A stretch of DNA of 64,000 nucleotides from Actomonas aquatica (lineage in GTDB: Bacteria > Verrucomicrobiota > Verrucomicrobiia > Opitutales > Opitutaceae), in NCBI RefSeq assembly GCF_019679435.2, contig NZ_CP139781.1, positions 3,533,753 to 3,597,752 of the forward strand, given 5' to 3'. The translations under genes were made by a program, and so were the position numbers. Below are positions 17,241 to 26,259 of the stretch, piece after piece. Positions within the stretch are counted from its first letter, which is position 1, and every line of letters begins with the position of its first letter. The notes beneath the pieces are model-generated. The model searched no databases and was not told where the DNA came from. It worked only from the letters and a program-made list of their open reading frames with translations.

Positions 17241-19601
17241 ATGCCTTCCACCCGACCCATCTTTCTGAGCTACGCGCACGAAGACGCCGAGTCCGTCCGC
17301 GCCATTGCCGAGGCCTTGCGTGCCTTCGGGCTCGAGGTGTGGTTTGATCAAAACGAGCTGCGCGGCGGCGACCAATGGGACAATAAGATCCGCAACAACA
17401 TCAAAGCCTGCGGCCTCTTCATTCCCATCATTTCCCGCACCACCGAGGCCCGCGACGAGGCCTACTTCCGCCTCGAATGGAAACTGGCCGACGACCGTTC
17501 CCACCTCATGGCCCCGGGCAAAGCCTTCATCGTGCCGGTCGTCATCGACGACACCCCGGAATACGAAGCAACGGTGCCGGAGTCCTTCACCCGCGCCCAG
17601 TGGACTCGCCTCCCCGGCGGCACGCCCACCCCTGCTTTTGTGGAACAGGTGCGCAGCCTCGCCAGCGGCGCGCCGCCCGCCAACACGAGCAGCGGCACCC
17701 ACGCTCCGCAGTCCTACGCGACCAACAGCACTCCGCCAACCTCTCCGGCGCCCGCCAAGGCCCCGTTCCCCGCTTGGGTGCTGATTGTCTGCGTCGCGAT
17801 CGTCGCGGTCGCCTCCGTGGCTATCTTCTCCGATCGTGGCGACAGCACCCCTCCCACGATTTCCCCCCCGGCCGATGTCGCCCCGGCGCTCAGCACCGCC
17901 ACCGCCGACGCGGCGGAACTCGAGTCCACCACGCCGGCCATCGACCGCCGCAGCATCGCGGTGTTGCCTTTCACCAACATGAGCGACGACGCCTCGGCGA
18001 ATTCGTTCTTCGCCGACGGCATCCACGAAGACCTGCTCACCAACCTCGCCTTCATCGGAGAGCTCCGCGTCGTCTCTCGCACTTCGGTCATGCAATACCG
18101 CAACACCGAGAAGCCCGTGCGTCAGATCGCCCAAGAGCTGCGCGTCGGCACCCTGCTCGAAGGCAGCGTGCGCCGCGCCGGCGACCACGTGCGCGTGACC
18201 GCCCAGCTCATCGACGCCACCAACGACGAACACATCTGGGCGCAAACCTACGACCGCCGCCTCGAAGACATTTTTGCCATCCAGGGCGAGCTCGCCAAGG
18301 CCATCGCCAACGCTCTGCGCGTCGCCCTCACCGACCAGCAGGAGGCCGCCCTCGCGCACGCGCCGACCGACAACCCCGCCGCCTACGAGCTCTTCCTCCG
18401 CGAACGCGAACTCGCCGAACGCAACGGCAACAATGCCGATCGCGTGAAAGACAGCATCCTCCTGCTCCAGCAGGCCGTCTCCATCGACCCCAGCTTTGCC
18501 CAGGCTTGGTCGCTGCTCGCGGTCAACCACGCCCAAAACCATTTCTGGCATTTCGACACCTCGCCCGAGCGGCTCGAACTCGCTCGCAAGGCCATCGAGA
18601 AGGCCCTCGCCCTCGATCCCGACGACCTCACCGTCAAAATCGACGCCGGCAGCTACCACTACTACGGCTTCCGCGACTACGCCAAAGCCGCCGACTACTA
18701 CCAGCAGGTGCTCGACGTCGCACCACAGCACGTCGACGCCCTCGCTTCCATGGGTTTCATCCGGCGCCGCGAGGGTAAGTGGGCCGAGTCCGTGGCCCTC
18801 CACGAAAGGGCGCTCGAGCTCGATCCCCGCAACGTGAGCGTGCTCCGCGGACTCGTCGGCACCTACGAAAAACTGCGCCACTACGACCGCGCCATTGAGC
18901 TCAACCAGCGGGTGCTCGAGGTCATCCCCGCCAGCCTCACCGAGACGATCTACCTCGCCCGCTTGCAGTCGCTGAAACAGGAATCCATGCAGCCGGTGAT
19001 GGACGCTCTGGAGCAGTTCGACGCCATCCGCAGCGATGTGCCGCAGCCGCTCTGGTATGCCCGGGTCAATGCCCTGACCTCCGTCGGCAAATTTGATGAG
19101 GCTCTCGCGATGTTGGACGATCCGCCCGCCGGCGCGACGCACAACGATGTGGTGATCTCCAAAGCCTTCACCCTCTTCTCGGCCGACCGCCTCGATGAGG
19201 CCCGCGAATTGGTGCGGCCCTGGGTCGAGGACGCCGAGGCACGATTCGCCGCCAACCCCGAGGAGCGCGGCCTGCTCAATTCCCTTTTCAGCGCCCACTG
19301 CCTGCTCGGCAACAAGGAGCGCGCGACCGTATTTCGCGACCTCTTGGTCGCCGAACAAAAGCAACTCAACGACGCTCTGGACGGGGAGGGATGGCGCACC
19401 GTCGACGCCTACTGGCTCATGTTCTTCAGCACGCCCGAGGCCGTCGCCGAAGCCGTGCGCGAAGCGCTGAAGTATCCCGGCAGCAACCTCCACCGCCTCA
19501 ACTTCCGCACCGAGGATTTCCCGATCGAGATTCTGAATACGCCGCCCATCAAGGCGCTGGTCGAGGACGACGAAGCCTGGGCGCCCTTCCCGTTGGACTG
19601 A
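17241..19601 (+). CDS. TIR-TM-TolB-like-TPR protein (intact paralogue)
   Basis: 786 residues from MPSTRPIFLSYAHED. Domain order: TIR (6-140; VWFDQNELRGGDQWDNKI, FRLEWKLADDR), a single TM helix (about 175-197; FPAWVLIVCVAIVAVASVAIF), a TolB-like/COG5616 domain (about 235-370; RSIAVLPFTNMSDDA, FFADGIHEDLLTNLAFI, LLEGSVRRAGDHVRVTAQLI, DEHIWAQTYDR), then TPR repeats to the end. The topology places TIR on one side of the membrane and the sensor-like TolB/TPR part on the other. The TIR half is about half identical by eye to the split gene at 11428. Similar TolB-TPR modules are fused to adenylate cyclase domains elsewhere, so this reads as a sensor with a TIR output (inference). Confidence 0.88.
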   Translation: MPSTRPIFLSYAHEDAESVRAIAEALRAFGLEVWFDQNELRGGDQWDNKIRNNIKACGLFIPIISRTTEARDEAYFRLEWKLADDRSHLMAPGKAFIVPVVIDDTPEYEATVPESFTRAQWTRLPGGTPTPAFVEQVRSLASGAPPANTSSGTHAPQSYATNSTPPTSPAPAKAPFPAWVLIVCVAIVAVASVAIFSDRGDSTPPTISPPADVAPALSTATADAAELESTTPAIDRRSIAVLPFTNMSDDASANSFFADGIHEDLLTNLAFIGELRVVSRTSVMQYRNTEKPVRQIAQELRVGTLLEGSVRRAGDHVRVTAQLIDATNDEHIWAQTYDRRLEDIFAIQGELAKAIANALRVALTDQQEAALAHAPTDNPAAYELFLRERELAERNGNNADRVKDSILLLQQAVSIDPSFAQAWSLLAVNHAQNHFWHFDTSPERLELARKAIEKALALDPDDLTVKIDAGSYHYYGFRDYAKAADYYQQVLDVAPQHVDALASMGFIRRREGKWAESVALHERALELDPRNVSVLRGLVGTYEKLRHYDRAIELNQRVLEVIPASLTETIYLARLQSLKQESMQPVMDALEQFDAIRSDVPQPLWYARVNALTSVGKFDEALAMLDDPPAGATHNDVVISKAFTLFSADRLDEARELVRPWVEDAEARFAANPEERGLLNSLFSAHCLLGNKERATVFRDLLVAEQKQLNDALDGEGWRTVDAYWLMFFSTPEAVAEAVREALKYPGSNLHRLNFRTEDFPIEILNTPPIKALVEDDEAWAPFPLD

Positions 19602-19634
19602 GCCGAGCGCCCGGCTTAAATGAGGCAATGCGAT

Positions 19635-20453
19635 CTACGCGGCGGACCCGCCGGCGAGGGTCGCGCGACGCCGACGCCAGAACCCAAACCCGAGGCCGAC
19701 GAGTCCGATGAGCGCGGCCGTCTCCGCCGGTTCCGGCACGGCTGAAAGGTTCTCGGTGAGACTCAGGCCCTGCAGGTAGAAGTCGGGATTCACGCCCGGA
19801 TCGAACGCCATGACCGTCACACTCAGGGTGCCGTCCACGCCGGCCGTGACGTCGTCAAAAGCCAGCATCGCCCCCGCGTCGTTGTAACGCGTCGGCGCAC
19901 TCACGCTCGCACCGTCAAATGTGCCGTCCGGGTTGGTCAGCGTGGCGGTGGCATACTTGTCGCTCGAGGTGCCAGTGCGGTAGTTGTGCAGGAAAGCGAG
20001 GTCGTAGGTCGCACTCGCAGTCAGCCCGGTGAACAAAAAGGTCACGCTGGGCGTGCCGCCGTAATTCTCGTCGGCCCGCATCACGCCATCCCACCGCTCG
20101 GCGCCGGTCGCGCCATACGCCGCGTCAAAGGTATCCAGCGCGTCACCACCGGTCACCGCCTCGCCCGCCGCCTTGCTGCTCGAGCCGGTGCGATACTCCA
20201 TGCCCTCCGGGGTGATGGAGAGCGTCCAGCCGGTCGTGGCGCCGGTCGCATAGTCAATGAGCGCGACCGTTTCGACCGCCACCGCGCCGGTAAAATCACT
20301 GCCCACGCTGGGGCTCACCACCGACACATTGCCGGACGCGGCATCGGCGCTGACGAAGTCGACCAGCGCGGTTTGGGCCAAGCTGGCCGAAGAGAGCATA
20401 AGGCCCAGCGGCAGGCAGCCGACGAGCGGTTTGAGGATGGGTTTGAAGGACAT
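19635..20453 (-). CDS. PEP-CTERM sorting-domain protein
   Basis: 272 residues with signal peptide (LVGCLPLGLMLSSASLAQTA) and a C-terminal PEP-CTERM tripartite tail: VPEPAETAALIGLVGLGFG followed by FWRRRR. The tail directs cleavage and anchoring by an exosortase, none of which is encoded in the window. The body is beta-rich and low in Cys (TWTLSITPEGMEYRTGSS, VTFLFTGLTASATYDLAFLHNYRTG), resembling many secreted verrucomicrobial proteins of unknown role. It is convergent to the TIR-TPR gene. Confidence 0.9.
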   Translation of the reverse strand: MSFKPILKPLVGCLPLGLMLSSASLAQTALVDFVSADAASGNVSVVSPSVGSDFTGAVAVETVALIDYATGATTGWTLSITPEGMEYRTGSSSKAAGEAVTGGDALDTFDAAYGATGAERWDGVMRADENYGGTPSVTFLFTGLTASATYDLAFLHNYRTGTSSDKYATATLTNPDGTFDGASVSAPTRYNDAGAMLAFDDVTAGVDGTLSVTVMAFDPGVNPDFYLQGLSLTENLSAVPEPAETAALIGLVGLGFGFWRRRRATLAGGSAA

Positions 20454-20766
20454 TACAGACGGGCTCCGGGATTAGGTTTTAGGAAAAACGCGAAGGAGCT
20501 CCGAACCGCCGCACTCCACATAAATGCGACTGCTTCGAAGACACCTTCGACATTAGTAACCTTAACCCATTCCGGCGGCGTTCAGCTGCGCGTCACTTGA
20601 ACCCTAGTGTAACATTCCCATGACCAGAAATGACTTACGCTGCGGCACTGCGCCTCGTATCTACCCGACACGGCGTCAGTTATGGCTCAGCCTGAATCTC
20701 TGATGTGCCGATTTTGGCATCGATTCGATTCATGCCGCGTCGGGCCTTCCTCTTGCCCAAAAGAAA
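20454..20766. other. Intergenic region upstream of the PEP-CTERM gene
   Basis: About 310 bases with no supported gene. A small inverted repeat TCGAAG-acac-CTTCGA lies near 20535-20550, about 85 bases upstream of the PEP-CTERM start, and could be a regulatory site. AT content is higher than in the neighbouring genes. Confidence 0.4.
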
Positions 20767-20792
20767 CCGGCACCGGGCTGTCCCGGTGCCGG
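20757..20792 (-). terminator. Rho-independent terminator of the GH8 gene
   Basis: A perfect 11-bp stem (CCGGCACCGGG, loop of 4, CCCGGTGCCGG; 20767-20777 with 20782-20792). On the minus strand it is followed by TTTCTTTT. It lies 39 bases beyond the GH8 stop codon. Confidence 0.85.
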
Positions 20793-20830
20793 CTCTAGCA
20801 TTACACCCAACCATTATGGGTCGGTCTCAC

Positions 20831-22126
20831 TCAGGGTGAAACCGGACCATAAACTCGGAATTGGCCGCTGGCATGCAGCAGCCCAAACATCGTCAGCAGC
20901 CCGTCGTAGTAGCGCCAGCTGCGCAGCTCGCCTTCGGCCATGGTGCCATCGGTATCGCGACCGACGTCGCTCGGCATCTCCATGTTCCAGAGACGCTCGA
21001 CCATCGGCTTGCCCAACTCGGGATCGGCCGCCAGCGCGGCCACCGCCGCCATGCCGGTGAGCCCCGGGGCGATGCCACCGCGACGCTCCACCGTGCCGTC
21101 GAGCTGCATCTTGTCGGGCCAGTCGTCGGCCGGCTGCGAGGCGTAGAAGCGCAGTATGCGGTTGGACTGCTCGACCATCCATTCGTCTTCGCCCCACCAC
21201 GACCAGTCCATCGCCGGCCAGCCCAGCGTGCGCCAGGCATCGGCATCGAAGACGCGTCCCCAGCGCTCGAGCGCGGAGCCGTCAAAGTTGGTGTAGTTCG
21301 GCATGATGCCGGTGGTCGGGTCGGCCGCATCGCGGAAGTGTTGGCGGCTGGTTGCGGCCACTTCCTTGAGGAAGGCGCGGTCAGCCGGATCCTCCGCCCA
21401 GCGGGCAAAGAGCTCGGTGTAGTGGGGAGTATGATACGACGGATCGGTGAACTCCGAAGCCGGACCCTCCGGCACAAACCGGATCTGCTTGTGCACGGGA
21501 TGGAACATCGCCTTCACCCCGCCATGTTCGCTGGGCGCATCCTTGTGAATCATCATCTTCAACAGGTCCTGCGCTTCGCGGCCGTAGTTGAAGATACCTT
21601 CACCATCACCCCAGCGGTGCGACGCGAAGAAAAGCGCCATCACCATCCAGTTTTCCCCGTCGGGGGCCGGACCTGCACCGCGGATCTCAGAGCCGTCGGC
21701 GCGCGTCATGTCGCCATCGTAATCACGGTGCCAAGCAAAGTAACCCTTCAGCGGACCTTCCTCGTAAAACATGTGGGTTTTGGCCCACTTCCAAATGGCG
21801 TTGAACTCGGTCTGCTTGTCCATCTGCACCGTGATCATCATCCCGTAAGAAATGCCCTCGGAGCGCACGTCACGGCTGCCCACATCGGCGAGGTAGGCGG
21901 TGTCCTCGGAGCCCATGTAGTAGATGCGCTCGGTGAACGGATCGCCGTAAAAGAGCTGGTCGAATGCCGCCGCCAGCTTCGCTTCAACCTCCGCATCGGA
22001 TTTGCCGAGGTAGGTTTTGAAGAGGTTCGGATACTCGCCGGTGAGGGCGGCTCCGCCGGGAGGGGGTGCGGCATTGGCAAAGGGGGTAAGAGCCAACACG
22101 CCCGCGAGCAGCAGGTGGGGTTTCAT
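20831..22126 (-). CDS. GH8 reducing-end xylose-releasing exo-oligoxylanase
   Basis: 431 residues with signal peptide (HLLLAGVLALTPFANAA). The GH8 (alpha/alpha)6 barrel reads clearly: catalytic acid Glu90 in DVRSEGISYGMM, WAKTHMFYEEGPLKGYFAWH, DGENWMVMALFFASHRW, the candidate base Asp282 in NYTNFDG, and FDADAWRTLGWPAMDWSW. The motif set is that of Rex enzymes, which release xylose from the reducing end of xylo-oligosaccharides, rather than endo-glucanases or chitosanases of GH8. It follows the GH67 and transporter genes on the same strand. A terminator and a 220-base repeat-containing gap separate it from GH67, so it may be transcribed separately. Confidence 0.9.
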   Translation of the reverse strand: MKPHLLLAGVLALTPFANAAPPPGGAALTGEYPNLFKTYLGKSDAEVEAKLAAAFDQLFYGDPFTERIYYMGSEDTAYLADVGSRDVRSEGISYGMMITVQMDKQTEFNAIWKWAKTHMFYEEGPLKGYFAWHRDYDGDMTRADGSEIRGAGPAPDGENWMVMALFFASHRWGDGEGIFNYGREAQDLLKMMIHKDAPSEHGGVKAMFHPVHKQIRFVPEGPASEFTDPSYHTPHYTELFARWAEDPADRAFLKEVAATSRQHFRDAADPTTGIMPNYTNFDGSALERWGRVFDADAWRTLGWPAMDWSWWGEDEWMVEQSNRILRFYASQPADDWPDKMQLDGTVERRGGIAPGLTGMAAVAALAADPELGKPMVERLWNMEMPSDVGRDTDGTMAEGELRSWRYYDGLLTMFGLLHASGQFRVYGPVSP

Positions 22127-22140
22127 TAAGGAAAAACCGT

Positions 22141-22174
22141 AAAGAAAAACGCCCCGATCAAACGATCAGGGCGT
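22141..22174 (-). terminator. Rho-independent terminator of the GH67 gene
   Basis: Stem AACGCCC(C)GATC / GATC(A)GGGCGTT (22147-22158 with 22163-22174) and a 4-base loop. The minus strand continues into TTTTTCTTT. It lies between the GH67 stop and the GH8 start. Confidence 0.8.
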
Positions 22175-22220
22175 TGGAAAAACATTGGACTGAATGAAGA
22201 GACCGACGACCTGCCTCGCT

Positions 22221-22323
22221 GTAGCCGGGGTCGCCGACCCCGGTTCGGTTCGATCGCGATCCACACCAAACTCGATCGCAACTCGCGCCCGTCCATCGCA
22301 CCGGGGTCAACGACCCCGGCTAC
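22221..22323. repeat. Inverted 'tagccggggtcgccgaccccggt' repeat
   Basis: Arms at 22221-22244 and 22300-22323 are near-perfect reverse complements, each a small GGGGTC/GACCCC hairpin. Single, diverged relatives occur near 5775, 13822, 42490 and 45302, so this is a dispersed intergenic palindrome family. Confidence 0.75.
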
Positions 22324-22349
22324 AACAACGGATGGATCCGAACCTCGCC

Positions 22350-24464
22350 TCAATAATCTCCCGGATGGCCCGGGAAGAAGCGGCGGTCCACATCGATGTA
22401 GTGCTGCAGATCATACGCCGGCGCTTCGACGCCTTCCGGCAACGGGCGCTGCGAAAACTGCTGGAAATACAACAGGCAGGCGTCGCGCCATTCGATCGCG
22501 TCCTTTTCCTGCAACGCGAGCCGCTGCCGCACCGCGTCCCAGCGCTCTTCGTCGATCCCGCCGCGCAGGTCCGCCCACGTTGCCCGCATGGCGCGCACTT
22601 CGTCGACGCCTTGCTGATAGCGCAGCGCGAGTTCGTTCCACAGCGTGCGACCGCTGCGCATTTCATAGTCCCACGGCACGTGGTGGAACCACAACAGCAG
22701 CTCGTCCGGCACATTCGCGAGTTGGCCCCACTGCTCCTGCAGCTCGGGCGCGTATTGCTCGATGGCGTTGGTGCCACTGGCGATGCGATTGGCGCCGAGG
22801 CCGACCTCGTCGGCTTGGTGATAGTAGGGCGAGGTCCAGTCGGCCCGACCGCCGGTCACCCACGGACCCGGTCCGTAGTGATGGCCGCGCTCCATGATGT
22901 GATGCAGGCCGAGCGGCATGGAGTAGTTCACCACCGTCTCGCGCGAACCCATCAGCAGGTCGACGATCTGGGTGCTGGCTTCCTCGTCGGCGTCAAAGGT
23001 GAGGCCGGTCCACTCGGTCGCGATGTCGCGGGCACCAAGTTCGTGATCCCAGGCGAGACGACCGTAGGCATACCAATTGGCCTGCGCCAGCGGATGGCCG
23101 GTCCAGTTGCGATCGTCACCCGTGTTGGCGACGCCGGCAATGGCGGACACCGGATGGTTGAAGAGGCTGCCGTCGACGACCTTGCCGATGGTCGAGCCTT
23201 CGCCCGCCACGTAGGTGTCCTGGTCGAGCACTTCCTCCCACATGGTGCCGAGGTAAGCGAGTTGGATGGAGGCGCCGAGATACTCCTGTGTGATCTGCAG
23301 CTCGACCATTTGGTTGGTCTGCGGCGTGGCGCCAAAGAGCGGGCTAAAGGCCTCGCGCGGCATGAAATCGAGCGGACCGTTTTTGATCTGCACCAGCACG
23401 TTGTCGGCGAACTTGCCGTCGAGCGGGACAAACTGGTTGTAGGCCTGCTTCACGCGATCGGTCGTGTCCTCAAAGGCATACACAAATGCGCGCCACATCA
23501 CGATGCCGTCACGGCCGGCGGCGGCGAGCGGCTTGGCCAGGAGGTTCGCGCCGTCGGCGTGGTCACGGCCGTATTCCCACGGGCCGGGCTGGCCCTCGGA
23601 ATTCGCTTTCACCAGGAAGCCGCCGAAATCAGGAATGTGCTCGTAGATCTCGGCCACCTTGGCGTCCCACCAGGCCTGCACCGCGGGATCGAGCGGATCG
23701 GCCGTTTCGAGTCCACCGATCTCCATCGGGGCGCTGAAGCGGGCTGTAAGGTAAATCCGGATACCCCAGGGGCGGAACACGTCGGCCAGCGCCTTGACCT
23801 TGGTGAGGTATTCCGGCGTGAGCACGAGGGCGTTGGCGTTGACGTTGGTGACGACGGTGCCGTTGAGCCCCACCGAAGCGAGCGCGCGGGCGTAGTCGGT
23901 GTAACGCGGCGAAAGAATGTCGGGGAGGTAGTTCCACTCCCACAACGAGAAGCCGGCGTAACCGCGCTCCACGAAACGGTTGAGGTTGTCCCAGTGGTTG
24001 AGCAGGCGGCGGTCGATCTTCGGCACCGAAACCTCGTCGAGGGCATCGAGCGACTCGCGGAGCTGCATTTTGCGCAGGAGCGCAAAGGCACCGTAGAGCG
24101 CGCCGGCATCGGAGTTGGCGGTGATGCGCACGGCGTCGTCGCCATCGACGGTGACGTTGGTGAGCGCGTAGCCATCGGCGCCGAGGTCGTCGCGCGTCTC
24201 GCCCGCGACGAGGTGCACGGTCGGGTCGCGACCGATGAGGCCATCAAGTCCGCGAGCGAGCTCGGCTTTGAGGGCGTCGATGGTCGGCGAGGCTTCGCCG
24301 GTGGGGGTTTGCACCACGATGGCTTCCACCGCGCCCCGGTAATCGGAACGGGTTTCGCGGGATTCCACCCGATCGTAGCGCAGCCAGAGCCGGTAACCAT
24401 CCTCGGCCATAACCGAGGTGGCACCGACGCCGGCGAGCAGAGCTGCCAGCAGATAACGTTTCAT
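22350..24464 (-). CDS. GH67 alpha-glucuronidase
   Basis: 704 residues from MKRYLLAALLAGVGATSVMA (signal peptide); a start 36 bases upstream would overlap the transporter gene. The enzyme removes (4-O-methyl)glucuronate from the non-reducing-end xylose of xylo-oligosaccharides. Catalytic residues are visible in canonical order and spacing: Glu290 (NSEGQPGPWEYGRDHADG), Asp366 (IKNGPLDFMPREAFSP) and Glu394 (LQITQEYLG), almost the same numbering as the Cellvibrio enzyme. Other family blocks include LLNHWDNLN and WEWNYLPDILSPRYTDYAR. It ends a probable transporter-GH67 transcription unit (32 bases between genes). Confidence 0.96.
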   Translation of the reverse strand: MKRYLLAALLAGVGATSVMAEDGYRLWLRYDRVESRETRSDYRGAVEAIVVQTPTGEASPTIDALKAELARGLDGLIGRDPTVHLVAGETRDDLGADGYALTNVTVDGDDAVRITANSDAGALYGAFALLRKMQLRESLDALDEVSVPKIDRRLLNHWDNLNRFVERGYAGFSLWEWNYLPDILSPRYTDYARALASVGLNGTVVTNVNANALVLTPEYLTKVKALADVFRPWGIRIYLTARFSAPMEIGGLETADPLDPAVQAWWDAKVAEIYEHIPDFGGFLVKANSEGQPGPWEYGRDHADGANLLAKPLAAAGRDGIVMWRAFVYAFEDTTDRVKQAYNQFVPLDGKFADNVLVQIKNGPLDFMPREAFSPLFGATPQTNQMVELQITQEYLGASIQLAYLGTMWEEVLDQDTYVAGEGSTIGKVVDGSLFNHPVSAIAGVANTGDDRNWTGHPLAQANWYAYGRLAWDHELGARDIATEWTGLTFDADEEASTQIVDLLMGSRETVVNYSMPLGLHHIMERGHHYGPGPWVTGGRADWTSPYYHQADEVGLGANRIASGTNAIEQYAPELQEQWGQLANVPDELLLWFHHVPWDYEMRSGRTLWNELALRYQQGVDEVRAMRATWADLRGGIDEERWDAVRQRLALQEKDAIEWRDACLLYFQQFSQRPLPEGVEAPAYDLQHYIDVDRRFFPGHPGDY

Positions 24465-24496
24465 AAGGAGGATTCCGGTTACTCCGACCTGAGCGA

Positions 24497-26104
24497 TCAA
24501 GCTTCGGCCGGTTGGTTGCCTTCAGCGATGCGGCGCTTTTCCAGTTCGTCGCTCATCTCTATGGCGACCTGCTTGGAGATCGGATAGAAGAACATGCAGA
24601 TCACACCGAGGAAGAAGAAGCCGCCGGAGAAGAAACCGATCATCTGGCGATAGCCCATGAGCAGTCCATCTGCGGAACGCGCTTCGAAGACCATGGCGTC
24701 CAGCAGTTGCTTCGCCGCGGCGGAGTCCTGCGCCAAACCTTGGGCGGCAATGGCTTCCATCCAGGCCGGGGTCAGGTCGCCCTGTTCGGGATAACCATAC
24801 ATGGCGAGCAGCCATCCGGTGATGGCACCACCGATGCCGAGGCCGCCCTTGAGGGCAAACACGATGCCGGCAAACACGAAGCCGGTGGCGCGACGGTTGT
24901 TTTTCCACTCACCCCAGTCGGCGCAGTCGGCGATCATCGCCCAGAGCAGCGGAATGGTCGGGCCGTAGCAGAGGCTGGTGAGGAAGGTGAGGGCAAACAT
25001 GGTCGTTACCGAGGCCGCGCCGACAAAGAAGAAGGAGGCTTGGAAGAAGGCCGCGCCGGCGAGACCGACCATGAACACCGTCTTCTTACCGAAGCGGTCG
25101 GCCAAGGGCTTGGCCATCAGCACGCCCAGCACATTCACCAGACTGCCGGTCATGTTGAAGAGCGAGAAACCGACGGCTGTCGGGTTATCGCCTTCCTTCA
25201 CGATCAAACCGAAGAGATCGAGGATACGCCCGCCAAAGGACAGGCTGTCGGCAGTCGCGGCCGAGGCAAAGAGTCCCGCCTTATTCACGAACGCTGTGAG
25301 TGCGTCGCTATCCACAAAATAGGTGAAGTAGTAATATTGGGAACCACCACGCACCGCGAGGGTGATGAAGACAAAGAGCGTCATGCAGAACATGGCGATC
25401 CACGGCACGTTTTTGCTGATGTCCTTGAAGTCCTGCTTGAGGTCGGGCTTCTGGCCCTTCGGCGGCTCCACGCGCTCCTTGGCGCTGAAGAAGGTAATGA
25501 CGAAGAACACCACCGCAATGGTGGCGAAAAGGCTGATGGTGAGCATCCAGCCCTTGGCGTCGTCGCCGTCACCGAGCTTGTTGACCAACGGCAGGGTGAG
25601 CCCCTGCACCACGAAGGCCGCGACCATGGCAGAGAAGAAACGATACTGCGACAGGCTCGTGCGTTCGCTGCTGTTGGAGGTCATGACCCCGTTCAACGCG
25701 GAATACGGCGCGTTGTTCATGGTGTAGGCCATCATCAGCACCGTGTAGGTGAATACTGAATACCAGAGGCGGGCGCTCGGGCTCAGCCCGTCCGGCACCG
25801 AGTAGGCCGCGACAAAGAGCAACGCGAAGGGGATGGCCGACCACAAAAGCCACGGGCGGAACTTGCCCCAACGGGTGTTGGTGCGGTCGGCGATGGCACC
25901 CATGATCGGGTCGGTGATCGCGTCGCTGAAGCGGACCAGCAGCAGCATCCAGGCGACGGCCGAGGCACCGATGCCCATGACGTCGGTGTAAAAGGCCGTC
26001 TGGAAGACGATCATCATCTGGAAGACGAAGTTCGCGCCAGCGTCGCCGAGACTGTAACCAAACTTCTCCCGGAAGGAGAGCTTCACATTGGTGGTATCAC
26101 TCAT
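24497..26104 (-). CDS. GPH-family sugar:cation symporter (MFS)
   Basis: 535 residues, about 12 membrane segments. The N-terminus KLSFREKFGYSLGDAGANF, the RFSDAITDPIMGAIADRT loop, TRWGKFRPWLLWSAIPF, and MAYTMNNAPYSALNGVMTS with ERTSLSQYRF identify the glycoside-pentoside-hexuronide family (XynB/YicJ/MelB relatives). It is longer than the usual 450-480 residues because of extra loops (about residues 255-310 and 440-490). Context (GH67, GH8, XylA) points to import of xylose, xylo-oligosaccharides or glucuronate-substituted oligomers. It is the first gene of the unit that continues into GH67. Confidence 0.93.
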   Translation of the reverse strand: MSDTTNVKLSFREKFGYSLGDAGANFVFQMMIVFQTAFYTDVMGIGASAVAWMLLLVRFSDAITDPIMGAIADRTNTRWGKFRPWLLWSAIPFALLFVAAYSVPDGLSPSARLWYSVFTYTVLMMAYTMNNAPYSALNGVMTSNSSERTSLSQYRFFSAMVAAFVVQGLTLPLVNKLGDGDDAKGWMLTISLFATIAVVFFVITFFSAKERVEPPKGQKPDLKQDFKDISKNVPWIAMFCMTLFVFITLAVRGGSQYYYFTYFVDSDALTAFVNKAGLFASAATADSLSFGGRILDLFGLIVKEGDNPTAVGFSLFNMTGSLVNVLGVLMAKPLADRFGKKTVFMVGLAGAAFFQASFFFVGAASVTTMFALTFLTSLCYGPTIPLLWAMIADCADWGEWKNNRRATGFVFAGIVFALKGGLGIGGAITGWLLAMYGYPEQGDLTPAWMEAIAAQGLAQDSAAAKQLLDAMVFEARSADGLLMGYRQMIGFFSGGFFFLGVICMFFYPISKQVAIEMSDELEKRRIAEGNQPAEA

Positions 26105-26209
26105 GCGGTGGGGGTGGGGTCAAAAAGGGGAAGGGGGGGAGATGGAGAAAATAAGATCGGCGGTAGAGAAAGGGGTTCCGCCGCGAACCCGGGGTGGTGA
26201 GGGGTAACA

Positions 26210-26240
26210 CACAAAAGGGGCGCCCTGTGACGGGCGCCCC
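26210..26240 (-). terminator. Rho-independent terminator of xylA
   Basis: Perfect stem GGGGCGCCC-tgtgac-GGGCGCCCC (26217-26225 with 26232-26240); the minus strand runs into TTTTGTG. It sits 20 bases beyond the xylA stop. Confidence 0.88.
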
Positions 26241-26259
26241 TCGAAAGGCTCAACGGCGC

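Noticed and set aside
17136..19628. 830-codon open frame on the minus strand
   Set aside because: It is antisense to the intact TIR-TolB-TPR gene. Its translation is Gly/Val/Glu-rich without domains, a normal effect of high GC third positions.
20861..22129. 422-codon plus-strand frame
   Set aside because: Antisense to the GH8 gene, which has signal peptide, catalytic residues and its own terminator.
22194..24587. 797-codon open frame on the plus strand
   Set aside because: Antisense to GH67, whose catalytic motifs are complete. The plus-strand translation is low-complexity His/Arg/Val-rich.
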